Of a DNA stretch of 64,000 bases, positions 25,091 to 34,123 are shown in pieces (the stretch's first letter is position 1; every line of letters starts with the position of its first letter). A model generated the notes under the pieces. The model was not told the DNA's origin, made no database searches, and worked only from the letters and a program-made list of their open reading frames with translations. Source of the DNA: AP-15 sp963787425 (GTDB taxonomy: Bacteria > Pseudomonadota > Alphaproteobacteria > ATCC43930 > CGMCC-115725); the NCBI GenBank assembly GCA_963787425.1, contig CAWBCV010000012.1:248001-312000 (forward strand), given 5' to 3'. The position numbers were made by a program, and so were the translations under genes.

Positions 25091-25986
25091 GACGACTTGC
25101 CGGGCGCTCGCCGCTCGAGCGCGCCAACCCAATCGAGCGCCGGGTGCAAGCCCACGACTCGGCCGATGACGACGATCGCGGGAACCTGAATATCGACCGT
25201 CGAGTTCGCGATCTGCCCGAGTGTCGACACCAGAACCGATTGCGCGGGTGTGGTTGCCTTGCTGACAATGGCAATCGGTTCGTCGGATCGCCGCCCGGCC
25301 TCCAGCAGCCGCCTGATGATTTTCATCAGATGCCGTGAAGCCATGTAGAGCACGAGAACCGGGGCGCCTCGGGCGATGGCATCCCAATCGAGCCCCCCGG
25401 GGACGTCGCCGTCGCTGTCATGGCCGGTCAGGAAGGTGACTGCGGAATTGGTATCGCGATGGGTGACAGGGATCCCGGCATAAGCCGGCCCGCCGATCCC
25501 GGCGGTAATTCCAGGCACGATGCGGAACGGGATGCCGGCGCGAGCGAGCGCCAGCGCCTCCTCTCCGCCGCGCCCGAACACGCAGGGATCGCCGCCCTTT
25601 AGGCGCAATACCCGGTTGCCGTCCTGCGCCAGTCGGATCAGCCGCGCCGAAATGTCCGGCTGGCTCGGCGAGGGTCGACCGCCGCGCTTGCCCGCATAGT
25701 CGAGCGACGCGCCGGGCCGGGCCAAGCGCAGGATCCGCGGATCGACCAGCGCATCATAGGCGACGACGTCGGCGCGCGCCAACGCGTGCAGCGCCAGAGC
25801 GGAGAGAAGCCCCGGGTCACCGGGACCGGCCCCGACGAGCCATACGCTGCCAGATTCAAACTCCGGCAGACCGAGAAGGGCGCTGTCAATCACTCTAAGA
25901 CCGCTTCCGGAAAGAGATTCCGATCCCCGTCCCCGCACGCGAGTAGAGGTGGCGGTGGGGCTGTCGGCAGGCCAGAAGGTAGTCAT
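25087..25986 (-). CDS. cobA: Uroporphyrinogen-III C-methyltransferase CobA
   Basis: 299 residues with the SUMT signatures VWLVGAGPGDPGLLS, VAYDALV, YAGKRGG, LKGGDPCVFGRGGEE and GITAGIGGPAYAGIPVTHR. It methylates uroporphyrinogen III at C2 and C7 to precorrin-2, entering B12 and siroheme synthesis. The first ~45 residues are not conserved. The ATG at 25986 is only 26 bp from the divergent cbiD ATG, so an internal GTG near 25895 is a plausible alternative start. It is coupled to cobB. Confidence 0.94.
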   Translation of the reverse strand: MTTFWPADSPTATSTRVRGRGSESLSGSGLRVIDSALLGLPEFESGSVWLVGAGPGDPGLLSALALHALARADVVAYDALVDPRILRLARPGASLDYAGKRGGRPSPSQPDISARLIRLAQDGNRVLRLKGGDPCVFGRGGEEALALARAGIPFRIVPGITAGIGGPAYAGIPVTHRDTNSAVTFLTGHDSDGDVPGGLDWDAIARGAPVLVLYMASRHLMKIIRRLLEAGRRSDEPIAIVSKATTPAQSVLVSTLGQIANSTVDIQVPAIVVIGRVVGLHPALDWVGALERRAPGKSS

Positions 25987-26012
25987 CCTCTCCGGATTTG
26001 CTAAGATCGGTT

Positions 26013-27101
26013 ATGGCACGAGCAGAGAGCCCAGCGCTGCGCCGAGGTTGGACTACGGGCGCTTGTGCTGCCGCGGCCTCGCGGGCAGCCTTTGCCGCGA
26101 TGCTCACCGGCCGCTTCCCCAATCCTGTCGCGATCCGGTTGCCGCGCGGCGGCTCGGCGACCTTTCCGCTGGCCCTCGCGGAACTGACCGGCACCGGCGC
26201 CCGCGGCGGTGTCGTCAAGGACGCCGGCGACGACCCCGACATCACGCATGGCGCGCTGATTATCGCCGAAGCCGCGTGGGCCGCGCCCGGCTCGGGCATC
26301 GGATTCGCTGCGGGGGAAGGTGTGGGCACGGTGACCCGGGCCGGTCTTTCGCTCGCGGTCGGCGAGCCGGCGATCAATCCCGCACCGCGCGCGCTGATCC
26401 GCGACATGCTTATCGATGCGGCTGCGGAAATCGGTGCACCCTCGCCGGACATAACCGTGACGATTTCCATTCCCGGCGGCGTCAGCCTCGCCGAGAGGAC
26501 AATGAACGCGCGGCTCGGGATTATCGGCGGGCTCTCGATCCTCGGCACGACCGGCATCGTCGTCCCCTATTCATGCGCATCGTGGATCCACTCCATCCAC
26601 CGCGGGATCGATGTCGCTCGCGCCGCTGGCCTCGGCCACATTGCGGCGGCGACCGGAGCGACCTCGGAGCGCGCCGTTCAGCGCCTTTACGACCTGCCCG
26701 ATCATGCCTTGATCGACATGGGCGATTTTGTCGGCGGCACATTGAAGTATTTGCGTCGTCACCCCGTGGAGCGGCTGACGATAGCCGGCGGCTTTGCCAA
26801 GCTCGTCAAGCTCGCCGCCGGACATCTCGATCTGCATTCAGCGAGAAGCCGAGTAGATATCGCCTGGCTTGCCGGGATGCTTGGCGAACTCGGCGCCGAG
26901 CCTGCGACTCTGGCGACCGCACACACTGCCAACGGAGCGGCAGAAATCCTTGGCATCGCCGGCAAATTGACGGAACGACTGGCCCGCGCCATAGCGGGGC
27001 GGGCGCGCGAGGTGGCGCTGGCGACGATATGCGGGAAGACCGCCGTCGAGGTTGCTGTCGTGGACCGCCAAGGCGGCTTCCTTGCGCGGGTCGGCACGTG
27101 A
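26013..27101 (+). CDS. cbiD: Cobalt-precorrin-5B C1-methyltransferase CbiD
   Basis: 362 residues. RRGWTTGACAAAASRAAF at the N-terminus is the CbiD signature. DAGDDPDITHGALI, VTISIPGGVSLAERTMNARLGIIGG and GDFVGGTLKYLRRHPVERLTIAGGF follow in the right order. It methylates C1 with loss of the C20 fragment in the corrin ring-contraction pathway. The ATG at 26013 is preferred to the upstream TTG. The gene is divergent from cobA and overlaps cobK by GTGA. Confidence 0.95.
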   Translation: MARAESPALRRGWTTGACAAAASRAAFAAMLTGRFPNPVAIRLPRGGSATFPLALAELTGTGARGGVVKDAGDDPDITHGALIIAEAAWAAPGSGIGFAAGEGVGTVTRAGLSLAVGEPAINPAPRALIRDMLIDAAAEIGAPSPDITVTISIPGGVSLAERTMNARLGIIGGLSILGTTGIVVPYSCASWIHSIHRGIDVARAAGLGHIAAATGATSERAVQRLYDLPDHALIDMGDFVGGTLKYLRRHPVERLTIAGGFAKLVKLAAGHLDLHSARSRVDIAWLAGMLGELGAEPATLATAHTANGAAEILGIAGKLTERLARAIAGRAREVALATICGKTAVEVAVVDRQGGFLARVGT

Positions 27102-28456
27102 CAATAAAGCGGCTTTTGATCCTGGGAGGTACCTCCGAGGCGGCCGAACTCGCCCGCGCCGCCGCGGCGCGTTTTGGCGATGCGCTGGAGGTCACGACAT
27201 CGCTGGCCGGGCGGACCAAACGCCCGCACCCTCTTGCGGGCCGCGTCCGCATTGGTGGCTTTGGCGGCCCGGCCGGTCTTGCCGCTTATCTGACCGAGCA
27301 CGGCATCGGGCGGCTGATCGACGCCACCCACCCCTTCGCCAACCGGATCTCGGCCGCGGCTCATCTGGCTTGCGAGCAGGCGAATGTCCCCCGGCTGATG
27401 GTGCGGCGCCCCCCTTGGCGCCGCCACCCGCTCGACCGCTGGATCGAAGTCGATGATGTCGTGGCCGCCGCCGCGATCGTCGATCGCACGGGGCGGCGCG
27501 CTTGGCTCACCCTCGGTGCCAGCGAGATTACTTCCTTTAGTGGTGCGACCGCGGTCCATTTCCTGGTTCGGCTCGTCGACCCGCCCTGCCAGCCGTTGCC
27601 GTTACATTCTTACGAAGTGATCGTGGGCCGTGGACCGTTCTCATTGGCGGAAGAGCGCAGCCATATCGAGCGCCACTCGATTGATGTGCTCGTCTGCAAA
27701 GCGAGCGGCGGCGCGGCGACCGAGGCGAAAATCATCGCCGCCCGGGAGCGCGGTCTGCCCGTCATCATGGTGCGGCGGCCGCCGCTCGAGCCCGGCGAAG
27801 CGGTCGACAGCGTGCAGGCGGCGCTAGACTGGCTCGGCCAGGTTCCGTTGCCTTGTCGAGGTAAGGAGGGTGTCATGAAAACTCGCCTGACCGCCGTACT
27901 CTTGGCGGCCGCGCTCGGTACTCTTGTGCTCGGCTCGGCGGCGCGTGCCGACGTTAATATTTTCGGGGGGTATTGGGAGAACCTGGCGCGCGCAGCCAGC
28001 CAGAACGATGCGGCCAAGGTCAGGTCGCTGTTAGCCAATGACGGGAACCCGAACCAGACCGACGAGGAGGCGCGTACCGGGCTGCATTATGCCGCGATGA
28101 ACGGCAATCTCACGATTATCGCAATCCTGATCAAGGCCAGCGCCAAACTCGATGCCAAGGACAAGCTCGGCAACACTGCGCTCCACCTAGCGGCCGATCG
28201 CAATCAAGTCGAGGCGGCGCGCCTCCTCCTCGACGTCGGCGCCCCGGTCGATGCGGAGAACAAGAACGGTATGACACCGCTAATGATGGCCGCCAATCGC
28301 GGGAATATCGACATCGTATTGGCTCTGCTCGCCAGGGGCGCCAGTATCACAAAGACTGATTTTACCGGCCGTGACGCCGCAGGATGGGCGGTGGAGAGCC
28401 ACCGCCCGGCAGTGGTGCAGGCGATAAAGCGGGCGCAGACCGCCAAGCGGTCATAA
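27098..28456 (+). CDS. cobK: Precorrin-6A reductase CobK, in-frame read-through into ankyrin-repeat protein
   Basis: From the GTG at 27098 (GTGA overlap with cbiD) the first ~247 residues are a complete CobK/CbiJ: LLILGGTSEAAELARA, IDATHPFANRISAAAHLACE, VRRPPW, VLVCKASGGAATEAKI. The enzyme reduces precorrin-6A (or its cobalt form) with NADPH. No stop codon follows the normal C-terminus (ALDWLGQ, ~27840). The frame continues through a ribosome-binding site into the ankyrin protein, giving 452 residues. A cytoplasmic enzyme fused ahead of a signal peptide is odd. Stop loss, a true fusion, or a sequence error are all possible; the internal start at 27875 likely still works. Confidence 0.88.
   Translation: MTIKRLLILGGTSEAAELARAAAARFGDALEVTTSLAGRTKRPHPLAGRVRIGGFGGPAGLAAYLTEHGIGRLIDATHPFANRISAAAHLACEQANVPRLMVRRPPWRRHPLDRWIEVDDVVAAAAIVDRTGRRAWLTLGASEITSFSGATAVHFLVRLVDPPCQPLPLHSYEVIVGRGPFSLAEERSHIERHSIDVLVCKASGGAATEAKIIAARERGLPVIMVRRPPLEPGEAVDSVQAALDWLGQVPLPCRGKEGVMKTRLTAVLLAAALGTLVLGSAARADVNIFGGYWENLARAASQNDAAKVRSLLANDGNPNQTDEEARTGLHYAAMNGNLTIIAILIKASAKLDAKDKLGNTALHLAADRNQVEAARLLLDVGAPVDAENKNGMTPLMMAANRGNIDIVLALLARGASITKTDFTGRDAAGWAVESHRPAVVQAIKRAQTAKRS
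27875..28456 (+). CDS. Exported ankyrin-repeat protein
   Basis: 193 residues from the internal ATG at 27875, preceded by an excellent ribosome site AAGGAGG (27863-27869). A signal peptide (MKTRLTAVLLAAALGTLVLG, cleavage near ARA|DV) is followed by about four ankyrin repeats (TGLHYAAMNGNLTIIAILIK, GNTALHLAADRNQVEAARLL, NGMTPLMMAANRGNIDIVLA and a last degenerate one). Ankyrin repeats bind proteins; this one should act in the periplasm. It shares its reading frame with cobK, with no stop between. Confidence 0.88.
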   Translation: MKTRLTAVLLAAALGTLVLGSAARADVNIFGGYWENLARAASQNDAAKVRSLLANDGNPNQTDEEARTGLHYAAMNGNLTIIAILIKASAKLDAKDKLGNTALHLAADRNQVEAARLLLDVGAPVDAENKNGMTPLMMAANRGNIDIVLALLARGASITKTDFTGRDAAGWAVESHRPAVVQAIKRAQTAKRS

Positions 28457-28471
28457 GGTACGTGCCATATT

Positions 28472-29131
28472 TTATCGTTTTTCGAATACGGCGCAGGTGA
28501 TCCGGTATTCGGCGGCCAACCAGTAGAGCCGCGCCATCGAGCGCTTCCATCTTTCGAAGGACAGGAACGGCACGGGGAAGCGGCAGAAATGCCGAAATAG
28601 AATCCATGGCCGCTCACGAACCGCATCGCGATACGACACCCCGGCGCCGAGGATTTTGGCTTCGAGCAGGCGGGCATCGGCAAAGAGCTCGCCAAGTTCC
28701 GCGGGGCTCGGCCGGTACATCGTATCTATCGGGTCACGATGATAAGGATAGCTGAACGGCACCGTGACGAAGACGAGCCCGCCTGCCGGCAACAGATCGA
28801 GACAATGTTGCGCCAGGCATCTGGGATCGAGGACGTGCTCGAGCAGGTTGCAGCACAGCAGCGCCTTTGGCCGAAGATCGCCCAACCGGCGAATATCGGC
28901 AGCAACGGTCAGATCCGCCCGGATGTCGACGCCCGGTAACTCGCGCATGTCGACATGGAAGGTCTCGATGCCGCGGCTGCGCAGCGGGCAAAACACCTCG
29001 GCATCGATCCAGGGCTGCACCCCTGCGCGAACTACGCCCGAACTGCTGCCGAGATTTAACACCGGTGACAGCCGCTCGGGCGGGAACGCGTCGAGCGCGC
29101 GGCGGAGCCAGCGGGCTTCGGCTTCGAACAT
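28472..29131 (-). CDS. Class I SAM-dependent methyltransferase
   Basis: 219 residues. SAM-binding motif I is VLNLGSSSGVVR, a later motif ALLCCNLLEHVLDPRCLAQ matches the family's post-II region, and LPAGGLVFVTVPFSYPYHRDP is the typical post-motif of small-molecule or lipid/sugar methyltransferases. The C-terminus has aromatic-rich segments that may bind a membrane-related acceptor. The acceptor is unknown, but the divergent neighbour is a GT9 glycosyltransferase, suggesting envelope glycan modification. Confidence 0.82.
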   Translation of the reverse strand: MFEAEARWLRRALDAFPPERLSPVLNLGSSSGVVRAGVQPWIDAEVFCPLRSRGIETFHVDMRELPGVDIRADLTVAADIRRLGDLRPKALLCCNLLEHVLDPRCLAQHCLDLLPAGGLVFVTVPFSYPYHRDPIDTMYRPSPAELGELFADARLLEAKILGAGVSYRDAVRERPWILFRHFCRFPVPFLSFERWKRSMARLYWLAAEYRITCAVFEKR

Positions 29132-29182
29132 CGCGATCTCGATCGCCCCCGGAAAGCATCACGATGCCTCAATCCGTAATCG

Positions 29183-30679
29183 ATGCGAAAGAGCGATCTG
29201 CGTCATCCCGCTTGCTTGAACGGCACACCCGGTCGCAGGCATTCTTCTGCGAATTTGGTGGCCATCATCGTTTCCGTGCCTCAGTCGACCGCACCGCTGC
29301 CGCCTCGCCTCGACGCGAGCGCCTTTCCAGCGGACACGCCGCTCAACGCGTTCTTCGCTTGGAACGAGGCGCGGTCTTTGCGCGACCGCCGATATGTCAT
29401 CGCCCGCGATATCCATAGGCTGCTCAAGAGCTTCGAGGGTGAAACCGAGGTCTGTCTCGCCCACCTGGCGTGCCGGCCGATTATTCGCTGGCGTTTCGGC
29501 CAACGAATTGGACTGTCCCTGACCAGCCTTCGCGCCGTTCGGGAGCTGGTCGAGCAATGCCGGCGTTCGCCAGCCGTGGCGGCCGCGAGCCGCCTGGTCT
29601 ATTCCCTGATGGCCAGCATCGGCGCGGCCGATCCAGCCTTGCACGCGGCGGTATTCCAGGCGTTCGAAGATCTGGCGAGGTATGTCGATCTGGACAGGGT
29701 AGCCCGCTTTCGGTCCTCCCGGAAGGTGGCCGCCCGGCCACCACAAGAGATTCTGATCATCAAGCTCGGCGCGCTCGGCGATTTCATCCAGGCACTCGGC
29801 CCAATGCCGGACATCCGGCGCCATCACCCGGGCGATCGGATCACCTTGCTGACGACGCCTCGCTATGCAGAGCTCGCCGCGCAAACGAGGTTGTTCGACG
29901 ACATTTTGATCGACCATCGCCCAAAGGCGCTCGATCTCGGAGGCTGGCTCGCGCTCCGCCGTTCGCTTCGCCGCGGCCGCTTCGACCGGATCTACGATCT
30001 ACAGACCTCGGACCGGTCCGGCATCTATGCTTGGCTGTTCCGGCCGGGGCGAATGCCGGAATGGTCAGGGATTGTATGGCGATGTTCTCACCCGCACGCC
30101 AATCCGCAGCGAGACCGGCAGCACACGATGGACCGCCAGGCCGAGCAATTGCTGATGGCGGGAATTTACCCCGTCTCGCTCATGCCCTGGCTGCCCGCTG
30201 TCGGATCTTTGCCCGCGGCGCTTGCCGACAAACGGTTTGTGCTACTGATTCCGGGCTCGTCGCCCCGGCACCCGGCGAAGCGTTGGCCGGCAAATCGTTA
30301 CGGTGAGTTGGCAATCAGATTGAGACGCGCCGGGTATTTGCCTGTTCTAGTGGGCGTCCACGGCGAGGCCGATCTCGGCCGTGCGGTTTGCGCGCTCTGC
30401 CCCGAGGCGGTTGACCTCGTCGGCCGTACCGACGTTGCGCCCCTCGCCGCTCTCGTGGGGTCGGCCGCCCTGACTGTGGGAAACGACACCGGCGCCACTC
30501 ATGTCGCCGCGGCGGGAGCAAACCCGGTGGTTGTCCTGTTCTCGCGCGCCTCCGATCCAGGCCTGTGCGCGCCGCGCGGTAAACTCGTCCACGTTCTGAT
30601 GGAACGCGATCTCGCCGATCTCTCGGTCGATAGGGTATTTGAGGCTTGCATGGCGATCACAGCTACCCCAGGCAAGTGA
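29183..30679 (+). CDS. Glycosyltransferase family 9 (heptosyltransferase-like) with N-terminal extension
   Basis: 498 residues from the first ATG. Residues ~195-490 are GT9: EILIIKLGALGDFIQALGPM, ILIDHRPKAL, then FVLLIPGSSPRHPAKRWPANRYGELA and LTVGNDTGATHVAAAGANPVVVLFSRASDP. GT9 enzymes add heptose or related sugars to LPS core from ADP-heptose. An additional ~150-170 residue helical domain (RDIHRLLKSFEGETEVCLAHL...) precedes it and is not part of ordinary heptosyltransferases. The true start may be a GTG around 29258-29276. The 3' end overlaps the upstream frame of the next membrane protein. Confidence 0.85.
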   Translation: MRKSDLRHPACLNGTPGRRHSSANLVAIIVSVPQSTAPLPPRLDASAFPADTPLNAFFAWNEARSLRDRRYVIARDIHRLLKSFEGETEVCLAHLACRPIIRWRFGQRIGLSLTSLRAVRELVEQCRRSPAVAAASRLVYSLMASIGAADPALHAAVFQAFEDLARYVDLDRVARFRSSRKVAARPPQEILIIKLGALGDFIQALGPMPDIRRHHPGDRITLLTTPRYAELAAQTRLFDDILIDHRPKALDLGGWLALRRSLRRGRFDRIYDLQTSDRSGIYAWLFRPGRMPEWSGIVWRCSHPHANPQRDRQHTMDRQAEQLLMAGIYPVSLMPWLPAVGSLPAALADKRFVLLIPGSSPRHPAKRWPANRYGELAIRLRRAGYLPVLVGVHGEADLGRAVCALCPEAVDLVGRTDVAPLAALVGSAALTVGNDTGATHVAAAGANPVVVLFSRASDPGLCAPRGKLVHVLMERDLADLSVDRVFEACMAITATPGK

Positions 30680-30695
30680 TCTGACCAGTGGTATT

Positions 30696-32555
30696 GTGGG
30701 TCCTTACCTTCCACATTGGACCGATATCCTCGCGCTCTGTGTAACCTGGGCGGTCTGCGGATCGCTTCTTTTGGCCGGAGCCGGTCTGACCGGAAATCGC
30801 GGTGCGCCCGAATTTCAGATCGCTGCAGGGTGGGGCACCTTATGCCTATTGCTGACGAGCTGGGGCGTTTTCGTGCCGTTGAGCGTGCAGTTCCCTGCGG
30901 TCGCTTTCGGCATCGGAGCCCTGACCATCATGCTGCTGCCGAAACGGCGGCCGAGCGCGGGCGCGTGGCTCGGGCTAGGTAGGATGCTCGCCGTCTCTCT
31001 GCCGCTCTGGCTGGTTATGGCGCCGATCCGGCCGTCGCAGCCAGACACCTTTCTGAACCTCTTGCCCAATGCTTTTTATCTGGTCGACCACGGCTTGCTG
31101 CCAACCGCGGCCCGACCGCCTAGTTTTTCGCTGCTGCCGGCTGCCCCCTACAACACACAGTTTTTGAGCTTTCTCGGCTCGTTGCTCGACGCCGACTATC
31201 CCGCCCAGGGCATGTCACTGGTCAATGTTATGCTCCAACTCGTGGCCGGGCTTGCGATTGCTCGCGCACTCGGCCCCGCGGCGATCTCGTCGGCCCAGCC
31301 GCCGGGCTGGGCACTCGCAGCGCTCGGCTTTTTGCTGGTGACGTTATTCAACCCGGGTTTCGTGCCTCGCATTCATTTTTCTGCCTATGGTGAGCCGGCG
31401 CTCGCCGCAATGGCCGTCCTCACTGCCTGGCTCTTCGTGTTGGCGCAAGGCGAACTCGCCGAGCGCAAGCGGCCTTCGCAGCTGCTGTCTATCGCCTTGG
31501 CCATGGCCGCAATCGTCAATACCAAACAGACCGGAATCGCGCTTGTCGCGTCGCTCGCCGGGGCTGCCCTGATCAGTGCTTGGGCGGAACGGGCGGTGCA
31601 GCTTGCGGCGGTGGCGAGGTGCGCCGTGCTAGCGGTGCTGCCCGCCGTGTTCCTCTTTGCGGTTTGGCGATACCACGTTGTTCATGCGGGGGTGGACGAG
31701 TTGAGACTGCTGCCTTTTGGCGATTGGAACTGGACCCATCTGTCCGACACGGCGGGGAGCGTTCTCAGCGTAGTGTCGGGAAAACCGCTCTACTTCGGCT
31801 GCGTCGCCGCCGCGATCCTGGCCCTGCCGTTGGTGCGGTGGCGGCAGGGTTGGACCGCCACCTCTCGACTTCTGACGTTCAACGCGGCGCTATTCGGCCT
31901 ATACAATATATTTATTTTCATGACCTATATCGCCGCGTTTCCGACCGAGATGAGCAGCACGGCGCATTCCTTTTTCCGCTACAACACTCAGCTGTCGCTG
32001 GTGCTTGTTTTGTCCCTGGCCTTGGCCGTCCGTGATCTCGCCGCAGCGTCCCGGATCTGGGAGAGGCCCTTGCGGGCCGCCAATGCAGCTATACTGGGCC
32101 TTGCCCTTGTGGCGCCCGTCGCCCTTGCAAAACGGCTGCGCTTTGACCTCGACATGCCGCAACCCTTGGTGTGGGACCTTGCAAAGAAGCTATCGCCCTA
32201 TCTGGGCGATGGCGGCCGCCTGGCGCTGCTGCTGCCGGGCGACAACGACAGCGTCGCCACGATGATCTCCGGAGTACTGGCTGACACGCCGCCGCGCCGC
32301 CGCATGCTGGACCTGCTGCACCGCAATACCGCCGATGCGGCAACCCTCGACGAAGCGGCCCGCCTCGGCTATGCCCTCGCCTTGATTTCATGCACCCCGA
32401 ATGGATTGGGGGATCTGCCCGCCGCCCAGGCGGTTCTTCTCCACCATGATCCGCACGGATGGCATCTGCTCGCGGCTTGGCCCTACCCTCCGCACGCCGC
32501 CCAGCGTCGATGGCAACACATCCTGTCCTGGCCTCCGCTCTGCCGCAGCCAGTAG
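30696..32555 (+). CDS. Polytopic membrane protein, possible GT-C glycosyltransferase
   Basis: About 619 residues from the GTG at 30696, with roughly 11-13 hydrophobic helices (for example DILALCVTWAVCGSLLLAGA, MLAVSLPLWLVMAP, LVNVMLQLVAGLAIARAL, LSLVLVLSLALAVRDLAA) and a soluble C-terminal ~130 residues. Loops contain PDTFLNLLPNAFYLVDHG, reminiscent of GT-C-fold membrane glycosyltransferases, but no diagnostic DxD motif is certain. It begins 17 bp after the GT9 gene and is probably co-transcribed, so a role in surface glycan or lipid glycosylation is inferred. Confidence 0.72.
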   Translation: MGPYLPHWTDILALCVTWAVCGSLLLAGAGLTGNRGAPEFQIAAGWGTLCLLLTSWGVFVPLSVQFPAVAFGIGALTIMLLPKRRPSAGAWLGLGRMLAVSLPLWLVMAPIRPSQPDTFLNLLPNAFYLVDHGLLPTAARPPSFSLLPAAPYNTQFLSFLGSLLDADYPAQGMSLVNVMLQLVAGLAIARALGPAAISSAQPPGWALAALGFLLVTLFNPGFVPRIHFSAYGEPALAAMAVLTAWLFVLAQGELAERKRPSQLLSIALAMAAIVNTKQTGIALVASLAGAALISAWAERAVQLAAVARCAVLAVLPAVFLFAVWRYHVVHAGVDELRLLPFGDWNWTHLSDTAGSVLSVVSGKPLYFGCVAAAILALPLVRWRQGWTATSRLLTFNAALFGLYNIFIFMTYIAAFPTEMSSTAHSFFRYNTQLSLVLVLSLALAVRDLAAASRIWERPLRAANAAILGLALVAPVALAKRLRFDLDMPQPLVWDLAKKLSPYLGDGGRLALLLPGDNDSVATMISGVLADTPPRRRMLDLLHRNTADAATLDEAARLGYALALISCTPNGLGDLPAAQAVLLHHDPHGWHLLAAWPYPPHAAQRRWQHILSWPPLCRSQ

Positions 32556-32566
32556 TTCTTCGCGCC

Positions 32567-34123
32567 TCATCCTTCTGGGCTCGCGCAGGCGGCGTCGTGG
32601 AGGACCGTGAATATCTCGAAAGTCGGCTGTTTAAAGAAAGGCTGCAGACACCGGGTGGGCGGGACCTCCGATGGCTCGCCTCCGGTCACGGCGACAAAGT
32701 CGTAATTCTCGATCGCCCTTGATAGCCTTGTCGTTTTTGCCGCGTCACGGCCTGCTTCGACAATAGCCCACAAATCCTGCGGCGTCGCTGCGTCCGCGAG
32801 CATCTCGTACGACGGTTCCAGCGCAATCGGTTGCTGTCCTTCATGGGCAAACAGGGTCGGGACAAAGGCCTCGCGCCGTGCCACCGCCAGCACCGCCAGA
32901 TGCACTTTCGGAACCGGCGCAAAATTGACCGCACTGGCCGGAAAGGCGACGGCCAGCTTGGCGCCGCGCGGCAGCATGTCGATGCCGGCCAAATCAGCCG
33001 AGTAGACGTGGTCGGCCCGCAGCCAGACGTATTCGATGACGGCCATGCGGGCGATCAGCAGTACTGCCGCCACAAGGCCGATCGAGGCCGCCGTACGCCT
33101 GTTGGGGAATTCTGACGTGCTCGCGGCGATCAGCAGCAGGAATATTGCGACCGGCAGCCGGTGGTCGGTGCCCGAGCCGCCGTAGACCTGGCTCGGCACT
33201 AACAGATAGGCTGCGAAAACAAGGCCGACGGCTCCGGCCAGTCGAGGCGCCAGCCGGAGCCGTCGCGTTGCGGCGAGGCACCCGATGAGCCCGAGGAACA
33301 GCGCAAAACAGACGATATCGAAGGCACGATTATAGTTGTCGAAGACGCTGAACACGAGATCCGCCTTGCGTGGGAACGCTCCATAGCTGATTCCGCCGGC
33401 GTCCGCCGGGTGCCAATAGGTAAAAAACAGCACCGTTGGGATGGCGAACTGCGCTCCTACGATTGCCATTCTGCGGGCTACTGCCGCCCAGCGCCGGGCA
33501 CGCAGTTCACCCCAGACCGGCGACAGCTCGATCCCGATGATAACCAGCGCGTAGAAGCCGAACGCGGCGATATGGCTGAGGTAACAGGCGAGCGCGACGA
33601 CCGACGCGGACAGGATCCTGAGCCACCAGCGCTCGCCTTCGAGCGCCAGCCACAGCGCGGTACCGGCAAGAGCGACGCCGATCCCAAAGAGGTAATTGAG
33701 AAAACCCCATAAGAACATTCGATTGTAGAGCAGCAGGAACGCGAGCAAGGGCCACATCCTCCAAGCCCCCGTCGCCACGCGGTTCAACCAAATCGTTGCA
33801 CCCGCAATCAGTCCGAAGATCGCGACCAAAAATAGCTTTGAGGCCACCTCCAGCGGCATCAGCTGAGCGAGCGGCGGCACGATCAGATCTTGCGCGAGGT
33901 TGGGCAACGGTGTCCAATGCACGGCATAGAATTGATTGCCCCCCTCAGCGAGCAGATGCATGCGCGCCAGGTGATTGGGGTAATCGAAGAGCGGCGGCAG
34001 CACCGTCGAGAACAACGGCACTGACACCAGTATCATCAGCAGCGCAAAGGCACCCCAGACCTGGAGCGCCGTGCGACGTTGCGTCAGAACCGCTCGACCC
34101 AGGGCCGCAGCTCGACTTCCCAT
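32567..34123 (-). CDS. Polytopic membrane protein of unknown function
   Basis: 518 residues from the ATG at 34123, overlapping the SDR gene by 40 bp. About 9-11 membrane helices (TALQVWGAFALLMILVSVPL, LFLVAIFGLIAGATIWL, ILSASVVALACYLSHIAAF, LAGAVGLVFAAYLLVPSQ) and a soluble C-terminal ~130-residue domain resemble bacterial glycan-modifying membrane proteins. FDYPNHLARMHLLAE in the first periplasmic loop is a recognisable feature of a family of uncharacterised membrane proteins. It converges on the previous membrane gene with 11 bp between them. The function is not known. Confidence 0.75.
   Translation of the reverse strand: MGSRAAALGRAVLTQRRTALQVWGAFALLMILVSVPLFSTVLPPLFDYPNHLARMHLLAEGGNQFYAVHWTPLPNLAQDLIVPPLAQLMPLEVASKLFLVAIFGLIAGATIWLNRVATGAWRMWPLLAFLLLYNRMFLWGFLNYLFGIGVALAGTALWLALEGERWWLRILSASVVALACYLSHIAAFGFYALVIIGIELSPVWGELRARRWAAVARRMAIVGAQFAIPTVLFFTYWHPADAGGISYGAFPRKADLVFSVFDNYNRAFDIVCFALFLGLIGCLAATRRLRLAPRLAGAVGLVFAAYLLVPSQVYGGSGTDHRLPVAIFLLLIAASTSEFPNRRTAASIGLVAAVLLIARMAVIEYVWLRADHVYSADLAGIDMLPRGAKLAVAFPASAVNFAPVPKVHLAVLAVARREAFVPTLFAHEGQQPIALEPSYEMLADAATPQDLWAIVEAGRDAAKTTRLSRAIENYDFVAVTGGEPSEVPPTRCLQPFFKQPTFEIFTVLHDAACASPEG

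Noticed and set aside
25890..26012. Cobalamin riboswitch before cobA or cbiD
   Set aside because: The region is short and I do not find the conserved B12-box pattern on either strand.
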